Source: CAZQSL01 sp964595945 (GTDB taxonomy: Bacteria > UBP15 > UBA6099 > JAJRTR01). From it: a stretch of 22,346 nt of DNA. The notes beneath the pieces were generated by a model that had not been told where the DNA came from, did no database searches, and saw only the letters and a program-made list of their open reading frames with translations. The stretch spans positions 1-22,346 of the forward strand of contig CAZQSL010000055.1 in NCBI GenBank assembly GCA_964595945.1. Reading direction: 5' to 3'. Every line of letters starts with the position of its first letter. Position 1 is the first letter of the stretch. This document shows, piece by piece, positions 15,858 through 22,346 of the stretch. Both the position numbers and the translations under genes were made by a program.

Positions 15858-18182
15858 TTACCGGTCGAACTTGATGACCCAGGTCAGATCGGCCGGTTCG
15901 TTGCGTGAAAATTCTACCGACATGAGATTGCCGGCGGTGGTGATGGCGGCGGGACGGCCTTCGACGCGAGCGCTTTCGGGGCGGAATCCGTCGGGTACGT
16001 AGAAGTGGAGTTTGTAGTGGAAATAAGGATCGGCGTGGATGCGGCCGGAAAGGGTGGCCGATGCGTCGCTCCACGAGATGTCGCTGATGTCGGTCGCGCC
16101 GAGTGTGACGTGGCGGTTGTGTCCGGCGAAAAGGGGGCGGCCTGCGAGTCTGTGGAGTGCGTATATGGCTGTGCCATTTGATGGCAGTGCGACGCTGAGT
16201 TCGCCGCGATAGACGCCGGCAAGTTCCTGGCTCCAGTATTCAAAAGCCACATACTCGGAATTGACGTCGAGACCGAGGGAAGCGAGCGGTATGTGAAATT
16301 CGCGAGCGGGGGACTGTGCGTCGCCGTCCCAGTCGAATATGCCGGCGAGGTCAAAGGCGAATCCGGATTTGCTCACCGGCAGCAGCCAGATGGAAGGGGT
16401 TTCGCTGTCGAAAAGGTCAATGGGGCGGGCGGGCCGGGCGTATGATGGCGTGATCGAGCGTATCATGGTGACCTGCTGGAGATCGAGGCTGGTGAAGGCG
16501 TCGCCGATATTGACGACTGACCCTGAGAGAGCAGCGAGCGAAACGGCGGCGCGGGCCTCGTCCGCAGCCAGCGGCAGGGGTGAGGGATCGAGAGTGGAGG
16601 GATAGAAGTATTTGCGGGCGATGTTTTGGGCGGCAGTAGCTGGATTGGCAACGGCAGAGCCGGTCGTGACTGCATCGACGAGTCCCGCGGCTTCGACGGG
16701 TGATATGTCCGATGCAGAAATGAATGTGCCGGGCGCTGCGGCGTCGCGTATGGTGGCGAGCCCGGCGCGGAGTGACTCCGTGGGGGTAGTGCCTTCGGCG
16801 GCATGCTTTGTGGCAAGGCGCGCGCATGCGGTATGGTCGATCTTGAGGTAGCGCGCTCCCCAGTCGGTGGTGATGGTCCTGATGATGCCGGCGAGCCATG
16901 CGGCGGCCTGGGGATGGGTGGTGTCGAGGAGCAGCCAGCCGGGAGGTATGCCGGGCGTGGCGGTGGTCTGGCGGGAAAACCACAGTGGGTGCTCGATAGC
17001 GATGGCGCTGCCGGGGTCGGCGCAAAATGGGGCGATCCACAGGCCGGGCGCCATGCCGGCGCTCGTGATTTCATCGCCGAGCCATTTGAATCCGCGCGGA
17101 AACCTGCTGTCCGGCGACCAGTCGCCGACGGCGGTCTGCCAGCCTTCGCCGATGTGGAATATGCTCATGCCGTACGACTGGAACATCCGGGTGGCCTTTT
17201 CGAAATTTTCGACGAGGTCGGTTTCCGTGAAGGAAAGGCCATAGGGCGTGACTGCCGGGTCCCAGGTGACGGGGACTGATGAGTTGCGGGTGGCAGGGGA
17301 ATTGTTGGCCGTGATGGCTTCGGCGAAACGCGTGAGTGACGGATGCGGGGATGATTCGGCGGAAAGGCCGATGAAAAGGCGTTCGCCCGAAAAAACTTTG
17401 CCGGGCTGCAGGGTGGCGGCAGGCGAATACCCGGCGGCGGCGGTCAACTGGAGCGCGTTTTCGTGGGGGATGGCGGCGATGGAGCCGCTGCCCCTGACGG
17501 CAGTGACGAATCCTATGACGGTGGTGGTACGCGACGTGAGATCGTGGAAAATGGCGTTGCCGGAAGATGACAGGGGAGAGGTTGCCGAAAGGAGCCGCAC
17601 GGGATTTCCCGGCGAAAGGCTGGTTTCGAGCATCCTGACGCTGGACAATTCGCTACCGGGGGCAAACGTGGCGGGGAAAGAGGGCGAAGGTGCGAGGGGG
17701 ATGGACGCAGTGATGGCGAGAGGCGTGTTGGTCTTGTTGGCGATGGAAGGGATAATCACTACGAGTGGTTTGTCGTTGTAGAATTTGAACCAGGTGATGA
17801 AATCCGCGCCGGATTCCGGGTGGACAGAGCGCGTGACGAGTTTTTTGCCGAAGCCGGAGCGGTCTGCGAAAGCCTCGACGCGGGCATACCGTTTTGCGGG
17901 ATCGGTGGAAAATGTGGTACGCGGCTCGGCGCCGGGCGGGGCGGTGGTCCATGCGATGGCGGCATCCGTTATGTATGGGCGCGCGCCTGCGCCGGTGATG
18001 GTGTAGGTGCCGGTACGCAGGTTGATGTATGCGTGGAACTGACCGGAGGTGGCTTCGTAGCCGTTGGCGGTTTTCTGTATGACAGCGATGGCCGCGCGGG
18101 AATCCGTTGCGCACGCGCAGAGGCATGCGAGGCAAAGCGCTATTGCGATGAGCCATTTATTCGATGCTGGGGTCAGTGTCAC
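15858..18182 (-). CDS. Exported GH36/melibiase-like glycosidase homologue with altered active site
   Basis: This 774-residue protein has a hydrophobic N-terminus rich in Cys (IALCLACLCACATDSRA); it may be a Sec substrate or a lipoprotein with a poor lipobox. Three parts are visible: N-terminal beta-sandwich (about 30-300), TIM barrel (about 305-600; GLWIAPF, LLLDTTHPQ, YLKIDHT) and C-terminal beta domain (about 640-774). This is the clan GH-D layout of alpha-galactosidases. Asp449 in YLKIDHT matches the nucleophile. The acid/base aspartate is usually about 60 residues later in a GxDV context; here GSAV places Ala510 exactly 61 residues on. The substrate-binding DDGW motif reads GEGWQ (345-349). 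It may be inactive or use another mechanism. The start is GTG at 18182 with GGAGA about ten bases upstream, and TATAAT lies at 18215-18220. The AI-2E gene follows. Confidence 0.85.
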   Translation of the reverse strand: MTLTPASNKWLIAIALCLACLCACATDSRAAIAVIQKTANGYEATSGQFHAYINLRTGTYTITGAGARPYITDAAIAWTTAPPGAEPRTTFSTDPAKRYARVEAFADRSGFGKKLVTRSVHPESGADFITWFKFYNDKPLVVIIPSIANKTNTPLAITASIPLAPSPSFPATFAPGSELSSVRMLETSLSPGNPVRLLSATSPLSSSGNAIFHDLTSRTTTVIGFVTAVRGSGSIAAIPHENALQLTAAAGYSPAATLQPGKVFSGERLFIGLSAESSPHPSLTRFAEAITANNSPATRNSSVPVTWDPAVTPYGLSFTETDLVENFEKATRMFQSYGMSIFHIGEGWQTAVGDWSPDSRFPRGFKWLGDEITSAGMAPGLWIAPFCADPGSAIAIEHPLWFSRQTTATPGIPPGWLLLDTTHPQAAAWLAGIIRTITTDWGARYLKIDHTACARLATKHAAEGTTPTESLRAGLATIRDAAAPGTFISASDISPVEAAGLVDAVTTGSAVANPATAAQNIARKYFYPSTLDPSPLPLAADEARAAVSLAALSGSVVNIGDAFTSLDLQQVTMIRSITPSYARPARPIDLFDSETPSIWLLPVSKSGFAFDLAGIFDWDGDAQSPAREFHIPLASLGLDVNSEYVAFEYWSQELAGVYRGELSVALPSNGTAIYALHRLAGRPLFAGHNRHVTLGATDISDISWSDASATLSGRIHADPYFHYKLHFYVPDGFRPESARVEGRPAAITTAGNLMSVEFSRNEPADLTWVIKFDR

Positions 18183-18214
18183 TGGCCGTCTGTCTCCGGT
18201 CGCTGCTTACGCAT

Positions 18215-18220
18215 ATTATA
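18215..18220 (-). promoter_or_regulatory. Candidate -10 element of the GH36-like gene
   Basis: A perfect TATAAT on the minus strand in an AT-rich patch, placing a start near 18208 and a leader of about 26 bases before the GTG. The expected -35 position is poor (ATAAAC), so an activator may be needed if it is real. Confidence 0.4.
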
Positions 18221-18295
18221 TATTGTGATATTAATCCGTTTATTCAGGCAATGCTTTCACGATATTGGCGAAAAAGTGGCGGGGAGAGCAGGTCT

Positions 18296-19039
18296 TCAGA
18301 GTCCGAATCTGCGCAGGTAATCGCGCTCGTCTTCGGGCGACTGGACGGCTTTGGGATAGCCGGGCTTGCCGCTGGTGAATGCCTTGCAGGAGTCCCAGTC
18401 GTCAAATCTGTAAACCTGGCCGCTGAGGACATAGATGTATTTTTTTTTGGAATAAATAGGAGTGTTGGCGGTTTTTTTCGGCGGTGCCGACTTAGCGGCG
18501 CGCGACGCGTGGGGTGTTTCGAGATCGGCGGCGATGGTGCGGGCTATGAGGTCGGCATCGGCGAGCGAAGCGATGGGGCATGATGTCAGATCGGGCATCT
18601 GGCCGGTGGAAAAAGCCACGGCGATGGAGTCGCAGCGTTCGTTGAAATAGTGGCCGGCGTGGCCTTTGACGAGCCGCCAGTCGATACCGGGGTGGAGCTG
18701 CGCGGCGAGTGATTGCCACAGATCGGCGTTGAGCACTTCTCCGCCGTCCTTTTTTTTCCAGCCGTTGCGCTTCCAGCCGTGTATCCATTTCGATGCGCCG
18801 TTCATGACATAAGTGCTGTCAGTGTGGATGATGACCGGGCCTGACTGGCCGTGGAGCGAGATGAGACCCTGCATGACGCCGGTGAGTTCCATGCGGTTAT
18901 TTGTTGTGTGGCGTTCGCCGCCGCCGATTTCGGAGATGTTGCCGCCTGAGACGATAACTGCCGCCCAGCCGCCGGGGCCGGGGTTGCCGCTGCACGCGCC
19001 GTCGGTGTATATGTGATGATATTTTTGCCAGTCGGTCAT
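18296..19039 (-). CDS. rnhA: Ribonuclease HI with C-terminal viroplasmin-like extension
   Basis: The product has 247 residues, against about 155 for a standard RNase HI. Residues 1-150 carry the complete catalytic set: Asp13 (YTDGACSGNPGPGGWA), Glu51 (NNRMELTG), Asp74 (IHTDSTYV), His127 (KGHAGH) and Asp137 (NERCDSIA). It should degrade the RNA strand of RNA-DNA hybrids such as R-loops and replication primers. After a basic, Ala/Pro-rich linker (about 165-195), residues about 197-247 (YIYVLSGQVYRFDDWDSCKA, then SGKPGYPKAV) resemble the small viroplasmin-like hybrid-binding module. In many RNase H proteins that module sits at the N-terminus; here it is at the C-terminus. The ATG at 19039 has AAAGGA about five bases upstream. 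It is followed after 113 bases by the GH36-like gene, which has its own candidate promoter. Confidence 0.93.
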   Translation of the reverse strand: MTDWQKYHHIYTDGACSGNPGPGGWAAVIVSGGNISEIGGGERHTTNNRMELTGVMQGLISLHGQSGPVIIHTDSTYVMNGASKWIHGWKRNGWKKKDGGEVLNADLWQSLAAQLHPGIDWRLVKGHAGHYFNERCDSIAVAFSTGQMPDLTSCPIASLADADLIARTIAADLETPHASRAAKSAPPKKTANTPIYSKKKYIYVLSGQVYRFDDWDSCKAFTSGKPGYPKAVQSPEDERDYLRRFGL

Positions 19040-19178
19040 ACGAATCCTTTTTGGTAGATGCTCATTGGAAACAGCCGCGAGAGCGTGTGCGGCACAGGTG
19101 AAATGTTAGCCTGAGACGATAAATAAGTAAATAACGGAAAGGCGGGAAGCGGAGACACAATTATCCATCTTCCACGTA

Positions 19179-19336
19179 ATATACTGAATATCAATAGAAA
19201 TTCCCTATCGCCGTCGATAGGGCGATAGGACAGCAGTTTGGAGAAAAGTTAAGCATATAAAGCTTTTTGGAAGAGGTGCGGAGAAACCTTTTTCTCGAAA
19301 AAGGTTTCTCCGGCAGGGAAATTCAAATAATTATAC
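19179..19336 (-). mobile_element. MITE-like intergenic repeat, copy B
   Basis: Inverted relative to copy A and almost identical over the hairpin and flanks. The perfect 14-bp stem is GGAGAAACCTTTTT (19280-19293), loop CTCG, arm 19298-19311. The left end on the plus strand reads ATATACTGAATATCAATAGA followed by AATTCCCTA; the right end is the imperfect inverse (AGGGAAATTCAAATAATTAT). The ends are thus terminal inverted repeats. It is non-coding and lies upstream of the RNase HI gene. Confidence 0.8.
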
Positions 19337-19396
19337 GTATACTCCTGCTTGGGACTTTCCTGATCAAGCCCGCCGGGGAATGGGGGATAGATTACT

Positions 19397-19473
19397 GTAA
19401 GCGTTCACGACAAGAGCATGGAGACCCCCTTTTTGCAAAAAAGGTTCTCCGCGAGTATTTCGTGAACGGTTAC
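19397..19473. repeat. Large imperfect palindrome just beyond the M28 peptidase stop
   Basis: Outer arms GTAAGCGTTCACGA (19397-19410) and TCGTGAACGGTTAC (19460-19473) pair at 13 of 14 positions. An inner hairpin (GGAGA at 19420-19424 through TTCTCC at 19445-19450) resembles the GGAGAAACCTTTTT hairpin of copies A and B. It begins two bases after the peptidase stop codon, so it could stabilise or end that transcript, although no terminal U-run is present. Confidence 0.55.
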
Positions 19474-19475
19474 GA

Positions 19476-20693
19476 TTAGCTGATTTCGCCCCTGTCGATT
19501 TTCTGGAGCATGTCGATGGCGAGCTGCAGGCTGACGGCAAGGGCTTCGGGACGAATGTATTCCATGGTGTCGAAGCGTGAGTGGTAGTTGGGTACGAATT
19601 TCGTGACGTCCTGGCAGGCGACACAGGTGAAGGATACGCCTTTGGGGGAAAAGGCGGAAGCGTCGGACGCGCCGATGGGCACACTTGCGACCTTGATGGG
19701 CCAGCCATGGCTTTTGGCGGTATCGACGATGGCGCGGACGAGTTTTTTGTCGTGTTTCGCGCCGGTGCAGACTTCGCTTTTCATGACGACGAGGAATTGT
19801 TCATCATAGATGCCGTCGAAGGTAATGCCGTGAGAGGGGATGGCCTTGAGTTCGCCAAGGTGTTTCTGGACATAGCGTTTGGCGCCTCTGAGGCCGGCTT
19901 CTTCGGCGCCCATGCCCATGATGACGACTTCGGTGTTTTCGGGGAAAAATTCGCCGTTTTTCCTGGCTTCGCTGAGGTAGCGACCGAGTCCGGCGGCGAT
20001 GCTGACGCCTGCCATGTCGTCCATCGCGCCGGGGACGGCGGTGTAGGTGTGAAAGAAAAGGAATGTGCCGACAAAGGGGTAGATCGCGACGCAGATGATG
20101 CCGAGTGTCCGGAATATGGGCAGCGTGGGGTCGCCGGTGAAGACGGCGATAGCCTTGGCGAGTGACGCGCCGACGAGGAGTATGACGCCGAGGATGCCTA
20201 TGACCATGACGGGGATGGCCGCGTTTTTGAGAAATGTCCAGAGGTTGAATTCATAAGCCGAGTCGGTGTGACCCGAGACGATGAATCGGCGTTTGACTTC
20301 ACCGGAGGGTTTGATGACTCCATAGACGTTTTGGCCGGTCCGCTGCGGAAACCAGGGATCGAGCATCTCCCTGTAGCGGACGAATTCGAATACCAGCATG
20401 CTGAATCCCACGGCGGCGAATACGAAAGACAGCACGGGGAAATAGGATGGCAGCCAATAGGTGGCTACCGAGCCGATGTAGAGGATTACGGCGATCGGAA
20501 GAAATCCGAGGAATGCGGTAGGCGCGCAGGTGAATTCTTCCATTTCGACCTTGTCACAGATAGGCTTCCACTCTGCGGCGAGCAGGTCGGCGAGTTCTCT
20601 TTCTTTCGGGGTGCATGATTCCCTCGGGCCGATTTCCCTGACAACCCTGTCTATGAGGTTGTACATGTAATCCCTGTATCTGTCTGCGATCAT
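19476..20693 (-). CDS. M28-family metallopeptidase with transmembrane helices within the catalytic domain
   Basis: The product has 405 residues. M28 aminopeptidases bind two zinc ions, and the ligands can be recognised here: His142 (VSGHTDS), Asp225 (GAMDDMAG, bridging), the Glu264-Glu265 pair (GAEEAG, general base and ligand), an Asp in TFDGIYD (near 290) and His371 (NYHSRFDT). Two membrane helices occur before the domain (about 60-105). Two more lie between His142 and Asp225 (about 160-215; AIPVMVIGILGVILLVGAS and IICVAIYPFVGTFLFF). The usual His-to-Asp spacing in this family is about 20 residues, so a block of about 60 has been inserted. With two helices, both catalytic halves remain on one side of the membrane. 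The ATG at 20693 has AGGGAGGA about nine bases upstream. It follows the TRAP genes by 98 bases on the same strand and may be cotranscribed. The substrate is unknown. Confidence 0.9.
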   Translation of the reverse strand: MIADRYRDYMYNLIDRVVREIGPRESCTPKERELADLLAAEWKPICDKVEMEEFTCAPTAFLGFLPIAVILYIGSVATYWLPSYFPVLSFVFAAVGFSMLVFEFVRYREMLDPWFPQRTGQNVYGVIKPSGEVKRRFIVSGHTDSAYEFNLWTFLKNAAIPVMVIGILGVILLVGASLAKAIAVFTGDPTLPIFRTLGIICVAIYPFVGTFLFFHTYTAVPGAMDDMAGVSIAAGLGRYLSEARKNGEFFPENTEVVIMGMGAEEAGLRGAKRYVQKHLGELKAIPSHGITFDGIYDEQFLVVMKSEVCTGAKHDKKLVRAIVDTAKSHGWPIKVASVPIGASDASAFSPKGVSFTCVACQDVTKFVPNYHSRFDTMEYIRPEALAVSLQLAIDMLQKIDRGEIS

Positions 20694-20791
20694 GGGTGTG
20701 TCCTCCCTGTGATGAGGCCTTTCGCAGGCAATGCCAATTGCTGCCTGCCCGGCTATTCTATCATAAAAGGGAATCCGTAAATCAACTCATA

Positions 20792-22063
20792 TTATAATTT
20801 GCCGAAAATTTGCGGCAGCCACAGCGAAAGTTGCGGCACATAGGTCACGGCCAGGAGCACTGCGAGGAGGATCAGCAGAAACGGAGCCGCCGCGCGCGCT
20901 ACTTCGTTGACGGGCTTTTTGAAGACCGCGCCCGCCGTGAACAGATTGAGGCCTACGGGCGGGGTGAGGTATCCGATTTCGAAATTGATGATGAAGATGA
21001 TGCCGAAGTGCACCGGGCTGATGCCCATCTGCATGGCCGCCGGCAGCAGCAGCGGCACGGTGATGAATACCGCCGACAATATGTCCATCATACATCCGAG
21101 AAACAGCAGCAGCACATTGACCGCGAGCAGAAATGTCACGGGCGATGAAAACACCGAAACGATATGCTCAGTGATCTCGTATGGTATGCCCCTGACGGTG
21201 AGAAACCAGTTGAAGCTCATCGTGACGGCAATGATGATGAGCAGCATGCCGGTCATCGAGCCGGCCTCACGGATGATGCCGCTCATGTCGCGCAGCTTTA
21301 TGGTGCGATAGATCAGACATTCGATAAGAAAGGTGTAGACGGTGGCGCAGGCCGCGGCCTGTATGATGTTGAGCCGTCCCGAAAATATCCCTCCGCCCAC
21401 GACGACCGGCAGCATGATCGCCCAGAATCCCGATCTGAATGTCCGCCATGTCTCACCCGGTATATGCTCCGCGTCGCCTCTTTTCCACTTCGCTATGCAG
21501 TAGGCGGCAAACGCCGACACTATGATGACAACCGGCACGACGGCCGCGATAAACAGAGATTCGATATTCACCTCGCCCACGATGCCAAAGACCAGCACGA
21601 CGATGCTCGGCGGCACGAGTATGCCCAGCCCGCCGGCGGAAGTGACAAGTCCGAGTGCGAATTTTTCCGGATACCCGGCCTTCACGAGCCCCGGGTACAT
21701 CATAGTCCCGATAGCGATGATCGCCGCCGGCGACAGCCCGGCGATCGACGCGAACACAATACAGCCCAGTATCACCGTCAGCGGCAGTCCCCCCGGCAGC
21801 CGGCTCACGACAGCCTTGAGAAATCCCACAAGCTCGCGCGCGCTGCGTCCACGCGTCATCATCACGGACACAAGGATAAACAGCGGTATCGCCACAAGCT
21901 CGCTCCGCTCGGCTACCGACAGAAATTGCTGCACCACGACCGAAAGCGGTATCGATCCGTCGATCACAATCAGCGCGCCGGTCAACAGAGCCATCACGGC
22001 AAAGAGCGGCGTGCCGCATATCAGCAGCACGACCGCGACTGCTATCACGATTGCCGTCATCAT
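20792..22063 (-). CDS. dctM: TRAP transporter large permease subunit (DctM)
   Basis: The 423-residue length and about twelve hydrophobic segments match the DctM family. Visible signatures are IPLFILVSVMM, FASIAGLSPAAIIAIGTMMYP, GLGILVPPSIVVLVFG, and IGYLTPPVGLNLF near the C-terminus. DctM is the membrane channel of tripartite ATP-independent transporters, which use sodium or proton gradients and a periplasmic binding protein to import organic acids, sialic acid or similar solutes. The first ATG overlaps the dctQ stop by four bases (ATGA), so translation is coupled; a second ATG follows immediately. The binding-protein gene dctP is not in the window and probably lies beyond the right edge, so the substrate cannot be inferred. 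Confidence 0.96.
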   Translation of the reverse strand: MMTAIVIAVAVVLLICGTPLFAVMALLTGALIVIDGSIPLSVVVQQFLSVAERSELVAIPLFILVSVMMTRGRSARELVGFLKAVVSRLPGGLPLTVILGCIVFASIAGLSPAAIIAIGTMMYPGLVKAGYPEKFALGLVTSAGGLGILVPPSIVVLVFGIVGEVNIESLFIAAVVPVVIIVSAFAAYCIAKWKRGDAEHIPGETWRTFRSGFWAIMLPVVVGGGIFSGRLNIIQAAACATVYTFLIECLIYRTIKLRDMSGIIREAGSMTGMLLIIIAVTMSFNWFLTVRGIPYEITEHIVSVFSSPVTFLLAVNVLLLFLGCMMDILSAVFITVPLLLPAAMQMGISPVHFGIIFIINFEIGYLTPPVGLNLFTAGAVFKKPVNEVARAAAPFLLILLAVLLAVTYVPQLSLWLPQIFGKL

Positions 22064-22346
22064 GACTCACCGTCCCGCGGTGGCGCGCCGATGTCGAAAA
22101 TATTGAGGACACATCGCGCGAGCATCATGAGTTCCGCAACCGGCAGCGCGGTATACACGCACCACGACGGTATCCCGAGTACCAGCGACGCATTGCCCAG
22201 CATCGCCGAATCCCTGTCATAGAGATAGCCCAGCACGAGCAGCCCCGCGCTCACCGCCGCACAGACAGCGATCGAGACTCCGCGTCTGATATTGATGAAT
22301 GGTATGTTTTTCGAAGCGTGAAAGAGATCGATGGAAATGTGCCCCG
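22060..22346 (-). CDS. dctQ: TRAP transporter small permease subunit (DctQ), 5' end outside window
   Basis: Only the C-terminal 95 residues are present; the frame stays open to the window edge. GHISIDLF is the characteristic DctQ motif (GHIxVDLL-like), followed by two hydrophobic helices (VSIAVCAAVSAGLLVLGYL and the LGIPSWCVYTALPVAELMML region) typical of the second half of this four-helix subunit. DctQ packs against DctM to form the TRAP membrane complex. The stop codon overlaps the dctM start. Confidence 0.93.
   Translation of the reverse strand, partial: GHISIDLFHASKNIPFINIRRGVSIAVCAAVSAGLLVLGYLYDRDSAMLGNASLVLGIPSWCVYTALPVAELMMLARCVLNIFDIGAPPRDGES

Noticed and set aside
15835..16074. Upstream extension of the AI-2E transporter
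   Set aside because: The added residues are Arg/Pro-rich and antisense-like, and lie within the coding region of the GH36-like gene; the ATG at 15834 has its own ribosome site.

Overview
The window reads as a stretch of chromosome from a diderm (outer-membrane) bacterium with moderately high GC. Genes are densely packed and most are on the minus strand. The evidence for an outer membrane is a porin with an N-terminal SLH domain, coiled coil and C-terminal beta-barrel, plus a second signal-peptide beta-barrel protein ending in Phe. SLH-anchored porins occur in several deep diderm lineages (Synergistota, Thermotogota, Deinococcota, Cyanobacteria, Negativicutes and uncultured phyla), so I do not assign a phylum. 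There is no rRNA, tRNA, CRISPR array, phage or recognisable transposase gene.

Layout. 1-2439 (minus): a PRC-barrel/coiled-coil protein cut by the window edge, and a small outer-membrane barrel protein. 2638-5046 (plus): a membrane-anchored GH2-like protein with a polytopic C-terminal membrane domain; both positions expected to hold the catalytic glutamates appear to be replaced. 5047-5389: gene-free, with a repeat element. 5390-7600 (minus): queD followed by a secreted CocE/NonD-type serine hydrolase. 7601-8308: gene-free, with a MITE-like element, other palindromes and the porin terminator. 8309-10012 (minus): the SLH porin. 10013-10894: gene-free. 10895-14775 (plus): a tight three-gene signalling operon of stand-alone CheY-like receiver, CheC-type phosphatase and soluble hybrid kinase (PAS-PAS-HisKA-HATPase-REC-REC-HPt). 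14785-18182 (minus): an AI-2E family permease downstream of an exported GH36/melibiase-like protein whose predicted acid/base position is Ala. 18296-19039 (minus): RNase HI with a C-terminal viroplasmin-like extension. 19040-19475: gene-free, with a second copy of the repeat and a large palindrome. 19476-22346 (minus): a TRAP transporter (dctQ partial, dctM), then an M28 metallopeptidase with transmembrane helices inserted inside its catalytic domain.

How parts fit together. The signalling operon looks like a multistep phosphorelay in which HPt or REC domains of the kinase could exchange phosphate with the CheY-like protein, and CheC could dephosphorylate it; this is inferred from domains and gene order. 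The envelope genes (two barrels, two glycosidase-like proteins, hydrolase, peptidase, TRAP) suggest handling of external polymers and organic acids, but no single pathway is evident.

Most notable: two glycosidase-fold proteins that look catalytically altered, the M28 protease with a split catalytic domain, and a family of short non-coding elements with terminal inverted repeats present three times in 22 kb.
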